64,000 nucleotides of DNA from Qipengyuania intermedia (GCF_019711615.1 NZ_JAIGNS010000002.1:359501-423500), one strand, 5' to 3'; positions 52,111 through 61,255 are shown, numbered from the stretch's first letter. Notes: generated by a model not told the origin, from the sequence alone. A program made the numbers and translations.

Positions 52111-52146
52111 AAGTCCCGCCCGGCGCTTTGCGGAACCGGGCGGGAC
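52106..52146 (-). terminator. Bidirectional terminator between AKR and fasciclin genes
   Basis: Perfect 11-bp stem GTCCCGCCCGG (52113-52123)/CCGGGCGGGAC (52136-52146). On the minus strand it is followed by TTTTATTT, so it terminates the fasciclin gene. Confidence 0.82.
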
Positions 52147-52203
52147 AGTCGGCACTGGGCGCGAAGGGGATGCAACGCTCTCGGCAGTGCCGGGAGCTTT
52201 GCC

Positions 52204-52767
52204 TTAACCGGGCAGGAAGACGCTATCCGTGACGTGGATGACACCGTTGGTGGTCTTCACGTCGGCCTGGATGACTTCGGCTTCGCGGCCCGCGGCATCC
52301 GTGACAACGATTGCGCTGCCATCGAAGCTGGCAGTCAGCGTTTCGCCGGCCAGCGTCTCGAATTCATAGCTTCCGCCAGCCTGGCGGATGGCCTGCGACA
52401 GGCGTGCTGCCGGGATGCGGCCAGCCACCACGTGATAGGTCAGGACGGTGGTGAGCGTGTCGCGGTTTTCGGGAAGCAGCAGGCTTTCGACCGTGCCGTC
52501 CGGCAGTTCGCCGAATGCATCGTCGGTGGGCGCGAAGACGGTGTAGGGCCCGGGCGACGACAGCGTCTCGACGAGACCGGCAGTGTCGACCGCGGTGACC
52601 AGCGTCTCATGGATGCCGGTGCTCATAGCGGCTTCTACGATGTTGGGCTGGGATTTCTTCGCGCCGTGATTGTGGGCGAGGGCCGGCGCGCCGGCGGCAA
52701 GGGCGAGACCGCCCATCGCGAGGACCGAAGCAGCAGCAGCGGCTTTGACTTTCTTAGTAATAGGCAT
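52204..52767 (-). CDS. Fasciclin-domain secreted protein
   Basis: 187-residue exported protein: signal peptide (ends near PALAHNHG) and one fasciclin (FAS1) domain, with TVFAPTDDAFGELP and LTYHVVAGRIPA as the H1 and H2 signatures. FAS1 proteins mediate adhesion or surface interactions; no specific partner is known here. GGAGAG precedes the ATG at 52767. Confidence 0.92.
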   Translation of the reverse strand: MPITKKVKAAAAASVLAMGGLALAAGAPALAHNHGAKKSQPNIVEAAMSTGIHETLVTAVDTAGLVETLSSPGPYTVFAPTDDAFGELPDGTVESLLLPENRDTLTTVLTYHVVAGRIPAARLSQAIRQAGGSYEFETLAGETLTASFDGSAIVVTDAAGREAEVIQADVKTTNGVIHVTDSVFLPG

Positions 52768-52855
52768 GGAAACTCTCCGAATTTTCTGCCCGTCCAGTGA
52801 CACAAGCACCCGGCAGGACTGACGTTCCGGAGAAACGGCTAAATTCTGCGGTTTT

Positions 52856-53794
52856 CTAGGCGCAGAAATTCGATCTCTGTGACCGTGTTTTCTCGATCTG
52901 GATAGTGGCGTGGTGAATCCGGTGGTGATGTTCCAGTTCGTCCGCGACTTCTGAGAGGAACTCATCGCCTGGATGGCCAGCCGGCATTACAAGGTGCGCC
53001 GTCAGTGCTGTCTCGGTGGTCGACATCGGCCAGATATGGAGGTCGTGGACAGCCTCAACCCCGTCGAGCGAGGCGAGGTAGGTACGTACGGACTTTTCGG
53101 AGATGTTTTTGGGCACCGCCAGCAGGCTCATCGCAACGCTGTCCTTAAGGAGACCCCAGGTACCCCAGGCGATGACCGCGACGATGAGCAGGCTGACCGC
53201 AGGATCGATCCACAGCGCTCCGGTGAGAAGGATTGCGATCCCGGCAAGGACCACGCCCAGGCTCACCAGCGCATCGGCTGCCATGTGCAAGAACGCGCCG
53301 CGAATGTTGAGGTCGTGCTCCCGCCCGCGCAGGAAGAGGAGAGCAGTGCCGGTGTTGATGGCAATGCCGATACCCGCGACAATGACCATGGTCATGCCCT
53401 GGACCGGCTGGGGATTGGAAATGCGGTGCGCCGTCTCGAACGCAATCGCGCCGATCGCGACCAGCAGCAGTGCGGCATTTGCAAGGGCTGCCAGGATGGT
53501 CGAGCTCTTGTAACCATAAGTGAACCGCTCGTTCGGAGGGCGCTTTGCGGCAACGCTCGCACCCCAGGCCAGTAGCAGGGCCAGCACGTCGGAGAGGTTG
53601 TGCCCGGCATCCGCGATCAGGGCCATCGAGCCGGAGATCCATCCGTATACCGCCTCGACTATGACGAAGCCGGTGTTGAGGACGATGCCGATCAGGAATG
53701 CGCGGCCGAAATCCTTAGGCGCGTGGGAATGCCCGTGCCCCGAATGGTCGTGGTCGTGTCCGCTTGCGTGATCGTGGCTGTGGCCGATGCCCAA
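52856..53794 (-). CDS. Cation diffusion facilitator metal exporter (CzcD/ZitB-like)
   Basis: 312-residue inner-membrane Zn/Co/Cd efflux protein: a His-rich N-terminus (HDHDHSGHGHSH), six helices with ADAGHNLSDVLAL (metal-site H-x3-D) and HMAADALVSLG, and a C-terminal cytoplasmic domain with VHDLHIWPMS. The start is a TTG after AAGGAAGG. Probably keeps cytosolic zinc or cobalt low. Confidence 0.92.
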   Translation of the reverse strand: MGIGHSHDHASGHDHDHSGHGHSHAPKDFGRAFLIGIVLNTGFVIVEAVYGWISGSMALIADAGHNLSDVLALLLAWGASVAAKRPPNERFTYGYKSSTILAALANAALLLVAIGAIAFETAHRISNPQPVQGMTMVIVAGIGIAINTGTALLFLRGREHDLNIRGAFLHMAADALVSLGVVLAGIAILLTGALWIDPAVSLLIVAVIAWGTWGLLKDSVAMSLLAVPKNISEKSVRTYLASLDGVEAVHDLHIWPMSTTETALTAHLVMPAGHPGDEFLSEVADELEHHHRIHHATIQIEKTRSQRSNFCA

Positions 53795-53890
53795 GTGCCG
53801 GTGCCTTCCTTCCGTTGCTTCCCGCCTTCAGACCATCACCGGCCTCGAAAGGCAAACAATACAGCGAGATATCCTGTCAGGAGAAGGGGT

Positions 53891-54559
53891 CTATTCGTAG
53901 ATACAGCTGTCGAGCCCGTCCCGCGCCACCACACCAATGCGCGCCGAGATCGTGTTCCCGTGCCTGCGCAGCCAGCCGCCGGGATTTGTCACGGAGCGCT
54001 CCTGCGGCAGCGGAAGGGCTGCGGCCATGCGTGCTGCCTCGAGCGGCGTGAGGCTCGCCGCCGACTTCTGGAAATAGCGCTGCGCCCCGGCTTCTGCGCC
54101 ATAGGTGCCGATGCCCGTCTCCGCGACATTAAGGTAGACTTCCATGATCCGCCGCTTGTCCCAGATATTCTCGATCAGGACGGTGAACCAGGCTTCCAGC
54201 CCTTTGCGGAAATAGCCGCCGCCCTGCCACAGGAAGACGTTTTTCGCGGTCTGCTGGCTGATCGTCGATCCGCCGCGAATCCGGCCACCCTTGGCGTTCT
54301 GTTCGATGGCATTTTCGATAGCCTCGCGGTCGAAGCCGTCATGCGTACAGAACTTGCCGTCCTCCGCCGCGATGACGGCCCTCACAAGGTTCCGGTCGAT
54401 ATTCGACAGCGGCTCCCAATCCTTGGTAATCCCGTCGCCGTTCATCACCATGGTCGCCGTCACCGGAACGGGCACGAACTTGAACGTCAGCACCAGCAGC
54501 AGGCTGAGGGCGACGAAGCCGAGCAGGAACTTGAACAGGAAGCGGACGAGAAAACGCAT
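53891..54559 (-). CDS. mtgA: Monofunctional peptidoglycan transglycosylase MtgA
   Basis: 222-residue membrane-anchored GT51 enzyme that polymerises lipid II glycan chains. One N-terminal helix (about residues 5-24), then the catalytic-Glu motif AAEDGKFCTHDGFD and RGGSTISQQTAKNVFLW, both GT51 signatures. There is no transpeptidase domain, which distinguishes it from class A PBPs. Confidence 0.93.
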   Translation of the reverse strand: MRFLVRFLFKFLLGFVALSLLLVLTFKFVPVPVTATMVMNGDGITKDWEPLSNIDRNLVRAVIAAEDGKFCTHDGFDREAIENAIEQNAKGGRIRGGSTISQQTAKNVFLWQGGGYFRKGLEAWFTVLIENIWDKRRIMEVYLNVAETGIGTYGAEAGAQRYFQKSAASLTPLEAARMAAALPLPQERSVTNPGGWLRRHGNTISARIGVVARDGLDSCIYE

Positions 54560-54574
54560 GGATTGCCCTTGGAT

Positions 54575-54606
54575 AAAAAAACGGCGCGAGGAAAGCCCCG
54601 CGCCGT
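54575..54606 (-). terminator. Intrinsic terminator of rpoH
   Basis: On the minus strand, the stem ACGGCGCG/CGCGCCGT (plus-strand 54581-54588 and 54599-54606) is followed by seven T's. Confidence 0.9.
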
Positions 54607-54628
54607 TTCGATGTCGTTTGTTCCCGCT

Positions 54629-55534
54629 TTAAGCAGCGCCCGGCAGAAGCCTCTCGCCGGCAATGGCCTTCATCGCCTTCTGCAGCTTTTCGAAAGCGCG
54701 CACCTCGATCTGGCGGATGCGTTCGCGGCTGACCGAGTAGACCTGGCTCAATTCCTCGAGCGTCTGCGGATTGTCCGTCAGACGACGCTCGGTGAGAATG
54801 TGCTTTTCGCGATCGTTGAGGCTGTCCATCGCTTCCACGAGCATTTCGTGGCGGACTTCCTTTTCTTCCGCGTCGGCGACCGTCTCGTCCTGGAGCGGAC
54901 GATCATCGGTAAGCCAGTCGAGCCATTCGCCCGAGCCTTCTTCACCGTTGCGCATGGAGACGTTGAGCGAACCGTCGCCGCCCATCATCATCCGGCGGTT
55001 CATGTTGATCACTTCCTGCTCGGGCACGCCGAGATCGGTCGCGATCTTGTTCACATCGTCGGGATGAAGATCCGTATCCTCATAAGCGTCGAGGTTCTTC
55101 TTCATGCGGCGCAGGTTGAAGAACAGCTTCTTCTGCGCGGCGGTGGTACCCATTTTCACGAGCGACCAGCTGCGCAGGATATATTCCTGGATGCTCGCCT
55201 TGATCCACCACATCGCATAGGTCGCGAGGCGGAAGCCACGGTCGGCTTCGAACTTCTTGACGCCCTGCATGAGGCCGACGTTACCTTCGGAAATGAGATC
55301 GGAAACCGGCAGGCCGTAGCCACGGTAACCCATCGCGATTTTCGAGACGAGTCGCAGGTGCGAGGTCACGAGCTGCGCCGCCGCGTCGGGATCGTCGTGT
55401 TCCTCGTAGCGCTTCGCGAGCATGTATTCCTGCTCTTGCGTAAGCACCGGGAACTTCTTGATTTCGGAAAGATAGCGGTTGAGGCTCTGCTCCCCGCCGA
55501 GCGCCGGGACGCTCAAAGATTTGGTGTTGCTCAC
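54629..55534 (-). CDS. rpoH: Heat-shock sigma factor RpoH
   Basis: 301-residue group 3 sigma factor. Region 2 has DLISEGNVGLMQGVKKFE and YAMWWIKASIQEY. The RpoH-box AAQKKLFFNLRRMKK lies just after it and separates it from RpoD. Region 4 has LSQVYSVSRERIRQIE. It directs heat-shock chaperone and protease genes. The start is GTG with AGGA six bases upstream. A candidate promoter lies within 55535-55656, with TTGCGG and TATAAG elements close together. Confidence 0.93.
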   Translation of the reverse strand: MSNTKSLSVPALGGEQSLNRYLSEIKKFPVLTQEQEYMLAKRYEEHDDPDAAAQLVTSHLRLVSKIAMGYRGYGLPVSDLISEGNVGLMQGVKKFEADRGFRLATYAMWWIKASIQEYILRSWSLVKMGTTAAQKKLFFNLRRMKKNLDAYEDTDLHPDDVNKIATDLGVPEQEVINMNRRMMMGGDGSLNVSMRNGEEGSGEWLDWLTDDRPLQDETVADAEEKEVRHEMLVEAMDSLNDREKHILTERRLTDNPQTLEELSQVYSVSRERIRQIEVRAFEKLQKAMKAIAGERLLPGAA

Positions 55535-55656
55535 GTATTCCTGACCTTTCTAGCGTCGACCTCGTTTGCCAGACCCCTGATGGGCATCCGGTCTATCGGG
55601 CCACTGGGTTACTTATACCGCAATCCGCGGAAAAATGCATCTGTCTTTCGTCGATT

Positions 55657-56613
55657 TCAACGTGCGGTTTCGTCGATAAGTTCCCGCATATCGGCAGGCA
55701 ATTCGGCGCAGAAATCCAGGGTTTCACCGCTGATAGGATGCCTGAATCCCAGGCGTGCCGCATGGAGGGCCTGGCGTTCGAAATGCAGCTCGTCGAGCAA
55801 GCCTCGCAGGGGCTTTGGAGTGCGACCGTAGACAGGGTCTCCTAATAGCGCGTGACCGATTGATGCACAGTGAACGCGGACCTGGTGTGTGCGCCCTGTC
55901 TCGAGCCTGCATTCGATCAGCGCGCAGTGGGTGAGCAGGCGCTGCGTCTCGTAATGCGTGACCGCGTGTTTCCCGCGCGGAGAGGTGTCGGGCAGCACAG
56001 CCATCTTCTTGCGGTCACGGTCGGAGCGGCCAATTCGGCCCGATACGGTACCCGAGGGAGGGTTGGGGTGGCCTGCGCATATCGCGAGGTAGCGGCGGGT
56101 GATAGAGTGATCGGCGAATTGCGCGGCAAGCCCTTCGTGGGCGGCATTCGACTTGGCGACGACTAGCAGTCCGCTCGTATCCTTGTCGATCCGGTGGACG
56201 ATACCCGGCCGCTCGACACCATTGATTCCCGATAGCCTGCCCCTGCAATGATGGAGCAGCGCGTTGACCAGCGTCCCGTCCTGGTTTCCCGCGGCGGGAT
56301 GGACGACCATTCCGGCGGGCTTGTCGACGACCAGCAGGTCGTCATCCTCGTAGACGACCACCAGCGGAATATCCTGCGCGGGCGTGTCGAGCGGCGTCGG
56401 GGCGGGCAGGGCGATGCGCCAGTTCTCCTCGCCCTGTACCTTGGCGGACGCCGATTTCGCCACGGTCTTGCCGATCGTCACCGCGCCTTCGGCGATAAGC
56501 GCCTTGATCCTCTCGCGCGACAGGCCGGACGCTTCGGCCAGCGACTTGTCGAGCCTTCCGGGCGAGGTCAGCACTCCAGTAAGGATTTCCGGCGAAGACA
56601 TGCTATCGGCCAT
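55657..56613 (-). CDS. RluD-type 23S rRNA pseudouridine synthase
   Basis: 318-residue RNA modification enzyme. N-terminal S4 RNA-binding domain (RLDKSLAEASGLSRERIKAL), then the catalytic-Asp motif HRIDKDTSGLLVVAKS and the C-terminal motif LETGRTHQVRVH. RluD isomerises uridines in 23S helix 69; RluC/RluA-type specificity cannot be ruled out. ATG 56613 is chosen. Its divergent neighbour begins five bases away. Confidence 0.9.
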   Translation of the reverse strand: MADSMSSPEILTGVLTSPGRLDKSLAEASGLSRERIKALIAEGAVTIGKTVAKSASAKVQGEENWRIALPAPTPLDTPAQDIPLVVVYEDDDLLVVDKPAGMVVHPAAGNQDGTLVNALLHHCRGRLSGINGVERPGIVHRIDKDTSGLLVVAKSNAAHEGLAAQFADHSITRRYLAICAGHPNPPSGTVSGRIGRSDRDRKKMAVLPDTSPRGKHAVTHYETQRLLTHCALIECRLETGRTHQVRVHCASIGHALLGDPVYGRTPKPLRGLLDELHFERQALHAARLGFRHPISGETLDFCAELPADMRELIDETAR

Positions 56614-56618
56614 GGGCG

Positions 56619-57014
56619 ATGACGCTCGAACTCTCAAGCCGCCTTGTCGAGGCCATGCTATCCGAGGCCGCCGGGGCGCACCCGCGCGAATGCTGCGGGT
56701 TGCTGTTGGGCGAGGGCAGAACGATCGTCGACATCCGCCCCGCGGCTAACGTCCATCCGAATCCCGAAAAGCATTTTGAGATCGACCCGCAACACCTAAT
56801 CGACGCGCACCGCGATGCCCGTGGTGGCGGCCCGCAAGTGATGGGGTATTATCACTCCCACCCCAATGGCCGCGAAGGTCCTTCACCCGAAGACGCGGCC
56901 ATGGCTGCAGGCGACGGGGCGGTATGGGGGATAATCGCGCTGGATCGAGTCACCTTCTGGCGGGCAGGGGATGGCGGCTTCACAGCGCTTCCCTATGTGG
57001 TTCGCGAACGCTAG
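56619..57014 (+). CDS. JAMM/MPN+ metallopeptidase (M67 family)
   Basis: 131-residue Zn-dependent isopeptidase-like protein. The JAMM motif is complete: a Glu in HPRECCGLLLG, then YYHSHPNGREGPSPED (H-x-H-x10-D). Bacterial members remove C-terminal extensions, for example in ThiS/MoaD-type pathways; the partner here is unknown. The start sits five bases from the divergent rluD-type gene. Confidence 0.9.
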   Translation: MTLELSSRLVEAMLSEAAGAHPRECCGLLLGEGRTIVDIRPAANVHPNPEKHFEIDPQHLIDAHRDARGGGPQVMGYYHSHPNGREGPSPEDAAMAAGDGAVWGIIALDRVTFWRAGDGGFTALPYVVRER

Positions 57015-57051
57015 AAGACCGCAACCGATTTCCACTCCCGACGGGGCTTTA

Positions 57052-57711
57052 ATGACCGACAGCAATCCCACCGATCTTGCGGCAATGCTTTGCTCGCGCC
57101 TTTGCCACGACATGTTGAGCCCGGTGGGGGCCCTCAGCAACGGGCTCGAATTGCTGGCGATGGAAACCGATCCGGAAATGCGCAAGAGCGTGATGGAACT
57201 GCTCGAACAGAGCGCGACGATTTCCACCAATAAGCTCAAGTTCTTCCGCCTCGCATTCGGTGCGGCAGGCGGCTTCGGCGACCGCGTCGATGTGGCGGAA
57301 CCGCGCTCGCTTATCGAGGCGCTGGCGGGCGATAACGACAAGATCCGGATCAACTGGGCGATCGAGACCGCCAATCTTTCCAAGCCTTCCGTGAAAGTCC
57401 TGCTCAACTTCGCCCAGATCGCGATCGATGCGCTGGTGCGCGGCGGCACGCTGGATGTCGGCGCGGAAGTCCGCGACGGCAATTGCGAGATCGTGGTCCG
57501 CGCCACCGGACCCAAGATCGCCTTCGACGAAACCATCGGAAAGGCGATCGAAGGCAGCCTGCCTTCTTCCGAACTGTCGAGCCGCACTGCCGCAGCGCAC
57601 ATGATTGCACTGCTCGCCGAGGAATCGGGCGGCGGTCTGCAATATGCGCGTACCGACGAGGCCTTGGTGCTTGGTGCTGTCCTGCCGGAACCGGAAGGGC
57701 TGATCGGTTGA
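57052..57711 (+). CDS. chpT: Histidine phosphotransferase ChpT
   Basis: 219-residue alphaproteobacterial phosphotransferase of the CckA-ChpT-CtrA/CpdR cell-cycle relay. The phospho-accepting His lies in SRLCHDMLSPVGALSNGLEL; the rest is a degenerate histidine-kinase-like domain (DGNCEIVVRATGP) without ATP-binding motifs, as in ChpT. ATG 57052 is chosen; the frame opens earlier without homology. This gene marks the organism as an alphaproteobacterium. Confidence 0.9.
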   Translation: MTDSNPTDLAAMLCSRLCHDMLSPVGALSNGLELLAMETDPEMRKSVMELLEQSATISTNKLKFFRLAFGAAGGFGDRVDVAEPRSLIEALAGDNDKIRINWAIETANLSKPSVKVLLNFAQIAIDALVRGGTLDVGAEVRDGNCEIVVRATGPKIAFDETIGKAIEGSLPSSELSSRTAAAHMIALLAEESGGGLQYARTDEALVLGAVLPEPEGLIG

Positions 57712-58433
57712 GCGGCAAGGGCGGCTCGACCGGAGACGAACTCGTCCATCGCGAGCGTCTCTCGCCCAATTTCGACGAGCGCACCCTGCCGGTCTCGATG
57801 GTGGTCATCCACTATACCGAGATGACCGGCCCCGATGTCGCGCTGGAGCGTATGTGCGATCCGGAAGCCAAGGTTTCCGCGCATTACCTCATTTCCGAAG
57901 CGGGCGAGGTGACCCGTCTCGTCCCTGAAGAAAAGCGCGCGTGGCACGCAGGCCTGTCATACTGGCGCGGCCACAAGGACGTGAATTCCGCCAGCATCGG
58001 CATCGAACTGGATCATCCCGGCCATTTGCACGGATACAGGGATTTCAGCGAAGCGCAGTTCGAAGCCCTCGTCCCGCTGGTCGCGCGGATGGTGAAAGAG
58101 CACAACATTCCCCGCGCCAATGTGGTCGGCCATTCCGACGTGGCTCCGGCGCGCAAGATCGATCCGGGCGAGCTCTTCCCGTGGGAAAGGCTGGCCGAAT
58201 ATGGACTGTGCCTGCCCACGCCCAAGATCGAACTGGGCGACCCGTTCGACAACGACGGCGCGTTCTATCTCGCGCTCGAACGGTTCGGTTACGACATCAC
58301 CGATGGGCACAAGGCGGTCGAAGCCTTCCAGCGTCGCTGGCGTCCGCGCAAGATCGACGGAGAGATCGACGGCGAAGTGCGTGCGATCCTCTTCCAGCTC
58401 CTGCTCGACCGCGACCGGGGCGTGACGCGCTAA
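57708..58433 (+). CDS. N-acetylmuramoyl-L-alanine amidase (AmpD-type)
   Basis: 241-residue Zn-dependent amidase of the Amidase_2 family that splits the stem peptide from muramic acid. VVIHYTEM carries the first Zn His; AHYLISEAGEVTRLVPE, GIELDHPG and VVGHSDVAPARKIDPGELF the others. A C-terminal peptidoglycan-binding-like segment (AVEAFQRRWRP) follows. The start is TTG overlapping the chpT stop (TTGA), with GGAAGGG upstream. No signal peptide is evident, so it may act in the cytoplasm in cell-wall recycling. Confidence 0.9.
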   Translation: MSGKGGSTGDELVHRERLSPNFDERTLPVSMVVIHYTEMTGPDVALERMCDPEAKVSAHYLISEAGEVTRLVPEEKRAWHAGLSYWRGHKDVNSASIGIELDHPGHLHGYRDFSEAQFEALVPLVARMVKEHNIPRANVVGHSDVAPARKIDPGELFPWERLAEYGLCLPTPKIELGDPFDNDGAFYLALERFGYDITDGHKAVEAFQRRWRPRKIDGEIDGEVRAILFQLLLDRDRGVTR

Positions 58434-58460
58434 GACGCTTCCCCTTCGAGCCGTCCCGCC

Positions 58461-58468
58461 TTATATAG
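58461..58468 (+). promoter_or_regulatory. Candidate -10 element of rnpB
   Basis: TTATATAG lies about five bases before the first paired base of RNase P RNA, a position fitting a -10 hexamer. Confidence 0.5.
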
Positions 58469-58470
58469 CC

Positions 58471-58895
58471 GCTTGCCAGGGGGCCGGGCAGCCGCGGGTG
58501 CTTGCATCCGAGGAAAGTCCGGGCTCCACGAAACGAGGGTGGCGGGTAACGCCCGCCGCGGGCAACCGTAGGGAAAGTGCCGCAGAGAGTAGACCGCCGA
58601 TGGCTTCTTCGGAAGATCAGGCAAGGCTGAAAGGGTGCGGTAAGAGCGCACCGGGGTTCTGGTAACAGCGCCCGCATGGCAAACCCCACCCGGAGCAAGG
58701 CCGAATAGGGGTGGCGCGCTCTCGCAAGAGGGCCGGGGTGTTTCGCCCCGAGTGTAACAGCTGCGACCGCCCGGGTTGGCTGCTTGAGCCGCGGAGCGAT
58801 CCGCGGCCCAGACGAATGGCTGCCGCCGCGGATACGGTCCGGTTTCGGATACCGTCTGCGGAGACAGAACCCGGCTTACAGGCCCCCTGGCAATT
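58471..58895 (+). ncRNA. rnpB: RNase P RNA
   Basis: Catalytic RNA of RNase P, which trims tRNA 5' ends. The conserved core GAGGAAAGTCCGGGCTCC follows the start and AGAGTAGACCGCC the middle. The ends TTGCCAGGGGGCC (58473-58485) and GGCCCCCTGGCAA (58881-58893) form the closing P1 helix. Length about 420 nt and layout fit the alphaproteobacterial A-type RNA. Reading frames that cross it are not genes. End positions are judged from P1 pairing and may be off by a few bases. Confidence 0.95.
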
Positions 58896-58912
58896 TAATC
58901 GAGTAACGCGTG

Positions 58913-59704
58913 TTACGAGGTGGTGATACTGCCGTCTTCGGCCTGCGCGGCCTGGATCGTGCGCCTGCTATCGCCCTCCAGCACCAGTGCCGTCAGGCGC
59001 CCGGTGCGAAAAGCACCGGTGTCGATCCCCACTCGGTTGCCGTTGTCCTCGACATCCTCGAAGATGGTGTGGCCGTGAACCACGACATGGCTCAGCGGTT
59101 CTTCGTGGGACAGGAAGCGGTCGCGGATCCACAGCAGGTCCTTGCGCTTCTGGTCGTCCACAGCGCGCTTGGGATTGATCCCGGCATGGGCGAGGACATA
59201 ATCGCCGACCACGATGATCTCTTCGAAGCTTTCGAGGAATTCGCGGTCCTTGACAGGCACGGCTTTTTGCATCGCCTTCTGCACCTCCTCGAGCTGCATG
59301 CGATTGTATTCTTTCTTCTTCACCCCGTAGCTGAGCACCGTCTCGCGCCCACCATGGCGCAGGAAGTGGCGCAGCGTTTCCTTGTCGGTGAAGCTGTCGA
59401 GGAACATTTCCTCGTGGTTGCCCGCAAGATAGCGGACCTTGCGCTTCTTGCCCCACTTGCGGGCGAGCTTGATGACGCCTGCACTGTCGGGGCCGCGATC
59501 GACCAGGTCGCCAAGGAAGACGACCGTTGTGTCTGCCGCACCAGCATTCGCGTCGTCTTCCTCGATGGCAACCTGCAAGGCTTCGAGCAGGTCGAGCCTG
59601 CCGTGAATGTCACCGATCACATACCAGCGCTCGCCATCGGGCACGCGCGCGATGCGGCGGGCCTTTTCGGATTTGCGGAAGATATTGCGTAGGGACTGGA
59701 TCAT
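58913..59704 (-). CDS. Metallophosphoesterase (PPP family)
   Basis: 263-residue calcineurin-like phosphatase with the three PPP signatures: GDIHGRLDLL, GDLVDRGPDSAG and GNHEEM, plus a metal-binding VVHGHTIF. Bacterial relatives are protein or diadenosine-polyphosphate phosphatases; the substrate here is unknown. ATG 59704 gives the usual short N-terminus; upstream frame sequence lacks homology. Its end overlaps a small palindrome after rnpB. Confidence 0.88.
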   Translation of the reverse strand: MIQSLRNIFRKSEKARRIARVPDGERWYVIGDIHGRLDLLEALQVAIEEDDANAGAADTTVVFLGDLVDRGPDSAGVIKLARKWGKKRKVRYLAGNHEEMFLDSFTDKETLRHFLRHGGRETVLSYGVKKKEYNRMQLEEVQKAMQKAVPVKDREFLESFEEIIVVGDYVLAHAGINPKRAVDDQKRKDLLWIRDRFLSHEEPLSHVVVHGHTIFEDVEDNGNRVGIDTGAFRTGRLTALVLEGDSRRTIQAAQAEDGSITTS

Positions 59705-59973
59705 GATTTCTCGGGAGGGGCACTGTCGGCAGTGCGCATCTAGTGCACAGCCGATATAGCGGCAAGCGCTGAGCGCCAGCTTAACGCCTTCGCAGTTGCA
59801 CAATAGCCACGCTTGATGTTGCGATAGCTAAAACTAGCCCAAGTAATCTTGCGCCGAATCAAGCGTTGCTGCACGATCATTGCGATTTCGACCGAGGAGC
59901 CCTTTCTAAAAACCGGGACCCGGCGAGTACGCAGGTGGGACGAAGCACCAAACCGAACCCAAGGAGTTCGAAT
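59705..59973. promoter_or_regulatory. Divergent control region between phosphoesterase and TorF porin
   Basis: About 270 bases without a gene, AT-richer than the flanks. No repeats or operator sites were found beyond presumed promoters. Confidence 0.4.
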
Positions 59974-60723
59974 ATGCTCACGTCCTTTCGCGGCCGACTG
60001 GCCGTTTCGCTCGCCGCTCTTGCATGCGGCCTTTCTTCCCCCGCTCTTGCGCAGGACGAAACCGATGCCGACGGCGTAACCGTTTCGGCAAATGTGTCGC
60101 TGGTGACGGATTACCGTTTCCGCGGCGTATCGTTGTCCGGCGGCGATCCGGCTATCCAGGGCGGGCTCGATATCGCGCATGATAGCGGCTTTTATGCCGG
60201 CGTCTGGGCGTCATCGATCGATGGTGGCCCGTCCTACGGCGAAATGGAATTCGATATTTACGGCGGGTGGTCAGGCCAGCTCAGCGAAGGCGTAAGCGTC
60301 GATGTCGGCCTGCTCTATTATCTCTACCCGTCCGAAGAACTCGGCCTCGATACCGATTACTGGGAGCCCTATGCTTCTATCGGCTTCAACCTCGGTCCGG
60401 CAGAAGCAACCGTCGGCGCAGCCTATGCCTGGGAACAGGATTCGCTCGGCGGGGACGACAACCTTTACATCTATACCGACCTCAGCACCGGTCTGCCCGG
60501 CACGCCGCTGACCGTGACCGGCCATCTCGGCTACACCGACGGCGTTCTTGCGCCGCCGCTGCTCGCTGGGGATACGGACGAAACCGGTATCGATTGGTCG
60601 ATCGGTGCCAGCTATGCGGCGGGCCCGCTCGAAGTCGGCATTTCCTATGTCGGCGTCGAAGGACCTTCGATCGACGGCTTTACCGACGATGCGATTGTGG
60701 GAACCGTGACCGCCAGTTTCTAG
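59974..60723 (+). CDS. TorF-family putative porin
   Basis: 249-residue outer-membrane beta-barrel protein. The signal peptide ends at SPALAQDET; the mature protein begins with SANVSLVTDYRFRGVSLSGG, the hallmark of this family, and ends in VGTVTASF. Channel substrate unknown. AAGGAG precedes the ATG. Its message ends in a terminator with a GAAA tetraloop. Confidence 0.9.
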   Translation: MLTSFRGRLAVSLAALACGLSSPALAQDETDADGVTVSANVSLVTDYRFRGVSLSGGDPAIQGGLDIAHDSGFYAGVWASSIDGGPSYGEMEFDIYGGWSGQLSEGVSVDVGLLYYLYPSEELGLDTDYWEPYASIGFNLGPAEATVGAAYAWEQDSLGGDDNLYIYTDLSTGLPGTPLTVTGHLGYTDGVLAPPLLAGDTDETGIDWSIGASYAAGPLEVGISYVGVEGPSIDGFTDDAIVGTVTASF

Positions 60724-60746
60724 AACTCGCTGGCGGGAAACGGCAC

Positions 60747-60776
60747 GGGGCGTATTCGAAAGAATGCGCCCCTTTT
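60747..60776 (+). terminator. Intrinsic terminator of the TorF porin
   Basis: GGGGCGTATTC and GAATGCGCCCC pair with one G-T around a GAAA loop, followed by TTTT. Confidence 0.85.
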
Positions 60777-60807
60777 CCTTGCTCGGGACATCACCTATCT
60801 GGCGCCC

Positions 60808-61245
60808 ATGACACAGTATCTGCATTCAATGATCCGCGTCAGCGATCCTGACGCCACCGTCGCTTTTTTCGGCCTGATCGGCCTGAAGGAAGTCCGCCGC
60901 AAGGAAAGCGAGACGGGACGGTTTACCCTCATCTTCCTCGCAGCACCCGGAGAAGAAGGCATCGCCGAGGTCGAATTGACCTATAACTGGCCCCCCGAGG
61001 ACGGCAGCGATCCGGAAGAATATGACGGTGGCCGCAATTTCGGCCACCTCGCCTACCGCGTCGACGATATCTACGAGACCTGCCAGCGGCTGGTCGATGC
61101 GGGGTACACGATCAACCGTCCTCCGCGCGACGGGCACATGGCCTTCGTCCGCACGCCCGACGGTATCTCCATCGAGCTGCTGCAGGACGGTTACCTCGAT
61201 CCCGCCGAACCCTGGGTCAGCATGCCAAATACCGGCAGCTGGTGA
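60808..61245 (+). CDS. VOC-family glyoxalase-like protein
   Basis: 145-residue vicinal-oxygen-chelate protein: SMIRVSDPDATVAFFGLIGL at the start, GRNFGHLAYRVDDIYETC with the metal His, and DGISIELLQ with the metal Glu. The length and pattern match lactoylglutathione lyase (glyoxalase I), which converts the methylglyoxal-glutathione adduct, but the VOC fold is shared by other enzymes. Confidence 0.87.
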   Translation: MTQYLHSMIRVSDPDATVAFFGLIGLKEVRRKESETGRFTLIFLAAPGEEGIAEVELTYNWPPEDGSDPEEYDGGRNFGHLAYRVDDIYETCQRLVDAGYTINRPPRDGHMAFVRTPDGISIELLQDGYLDPAEPWVSMPNTGSW

Positions 61246-61255
61246 GCCTCCTGGC

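Noticed and set aside
58297-58698. Minus-strand frame crossing the rnpB start
   Set aside because: It overlaps the amidase end and RNase P RNA and has no domain.
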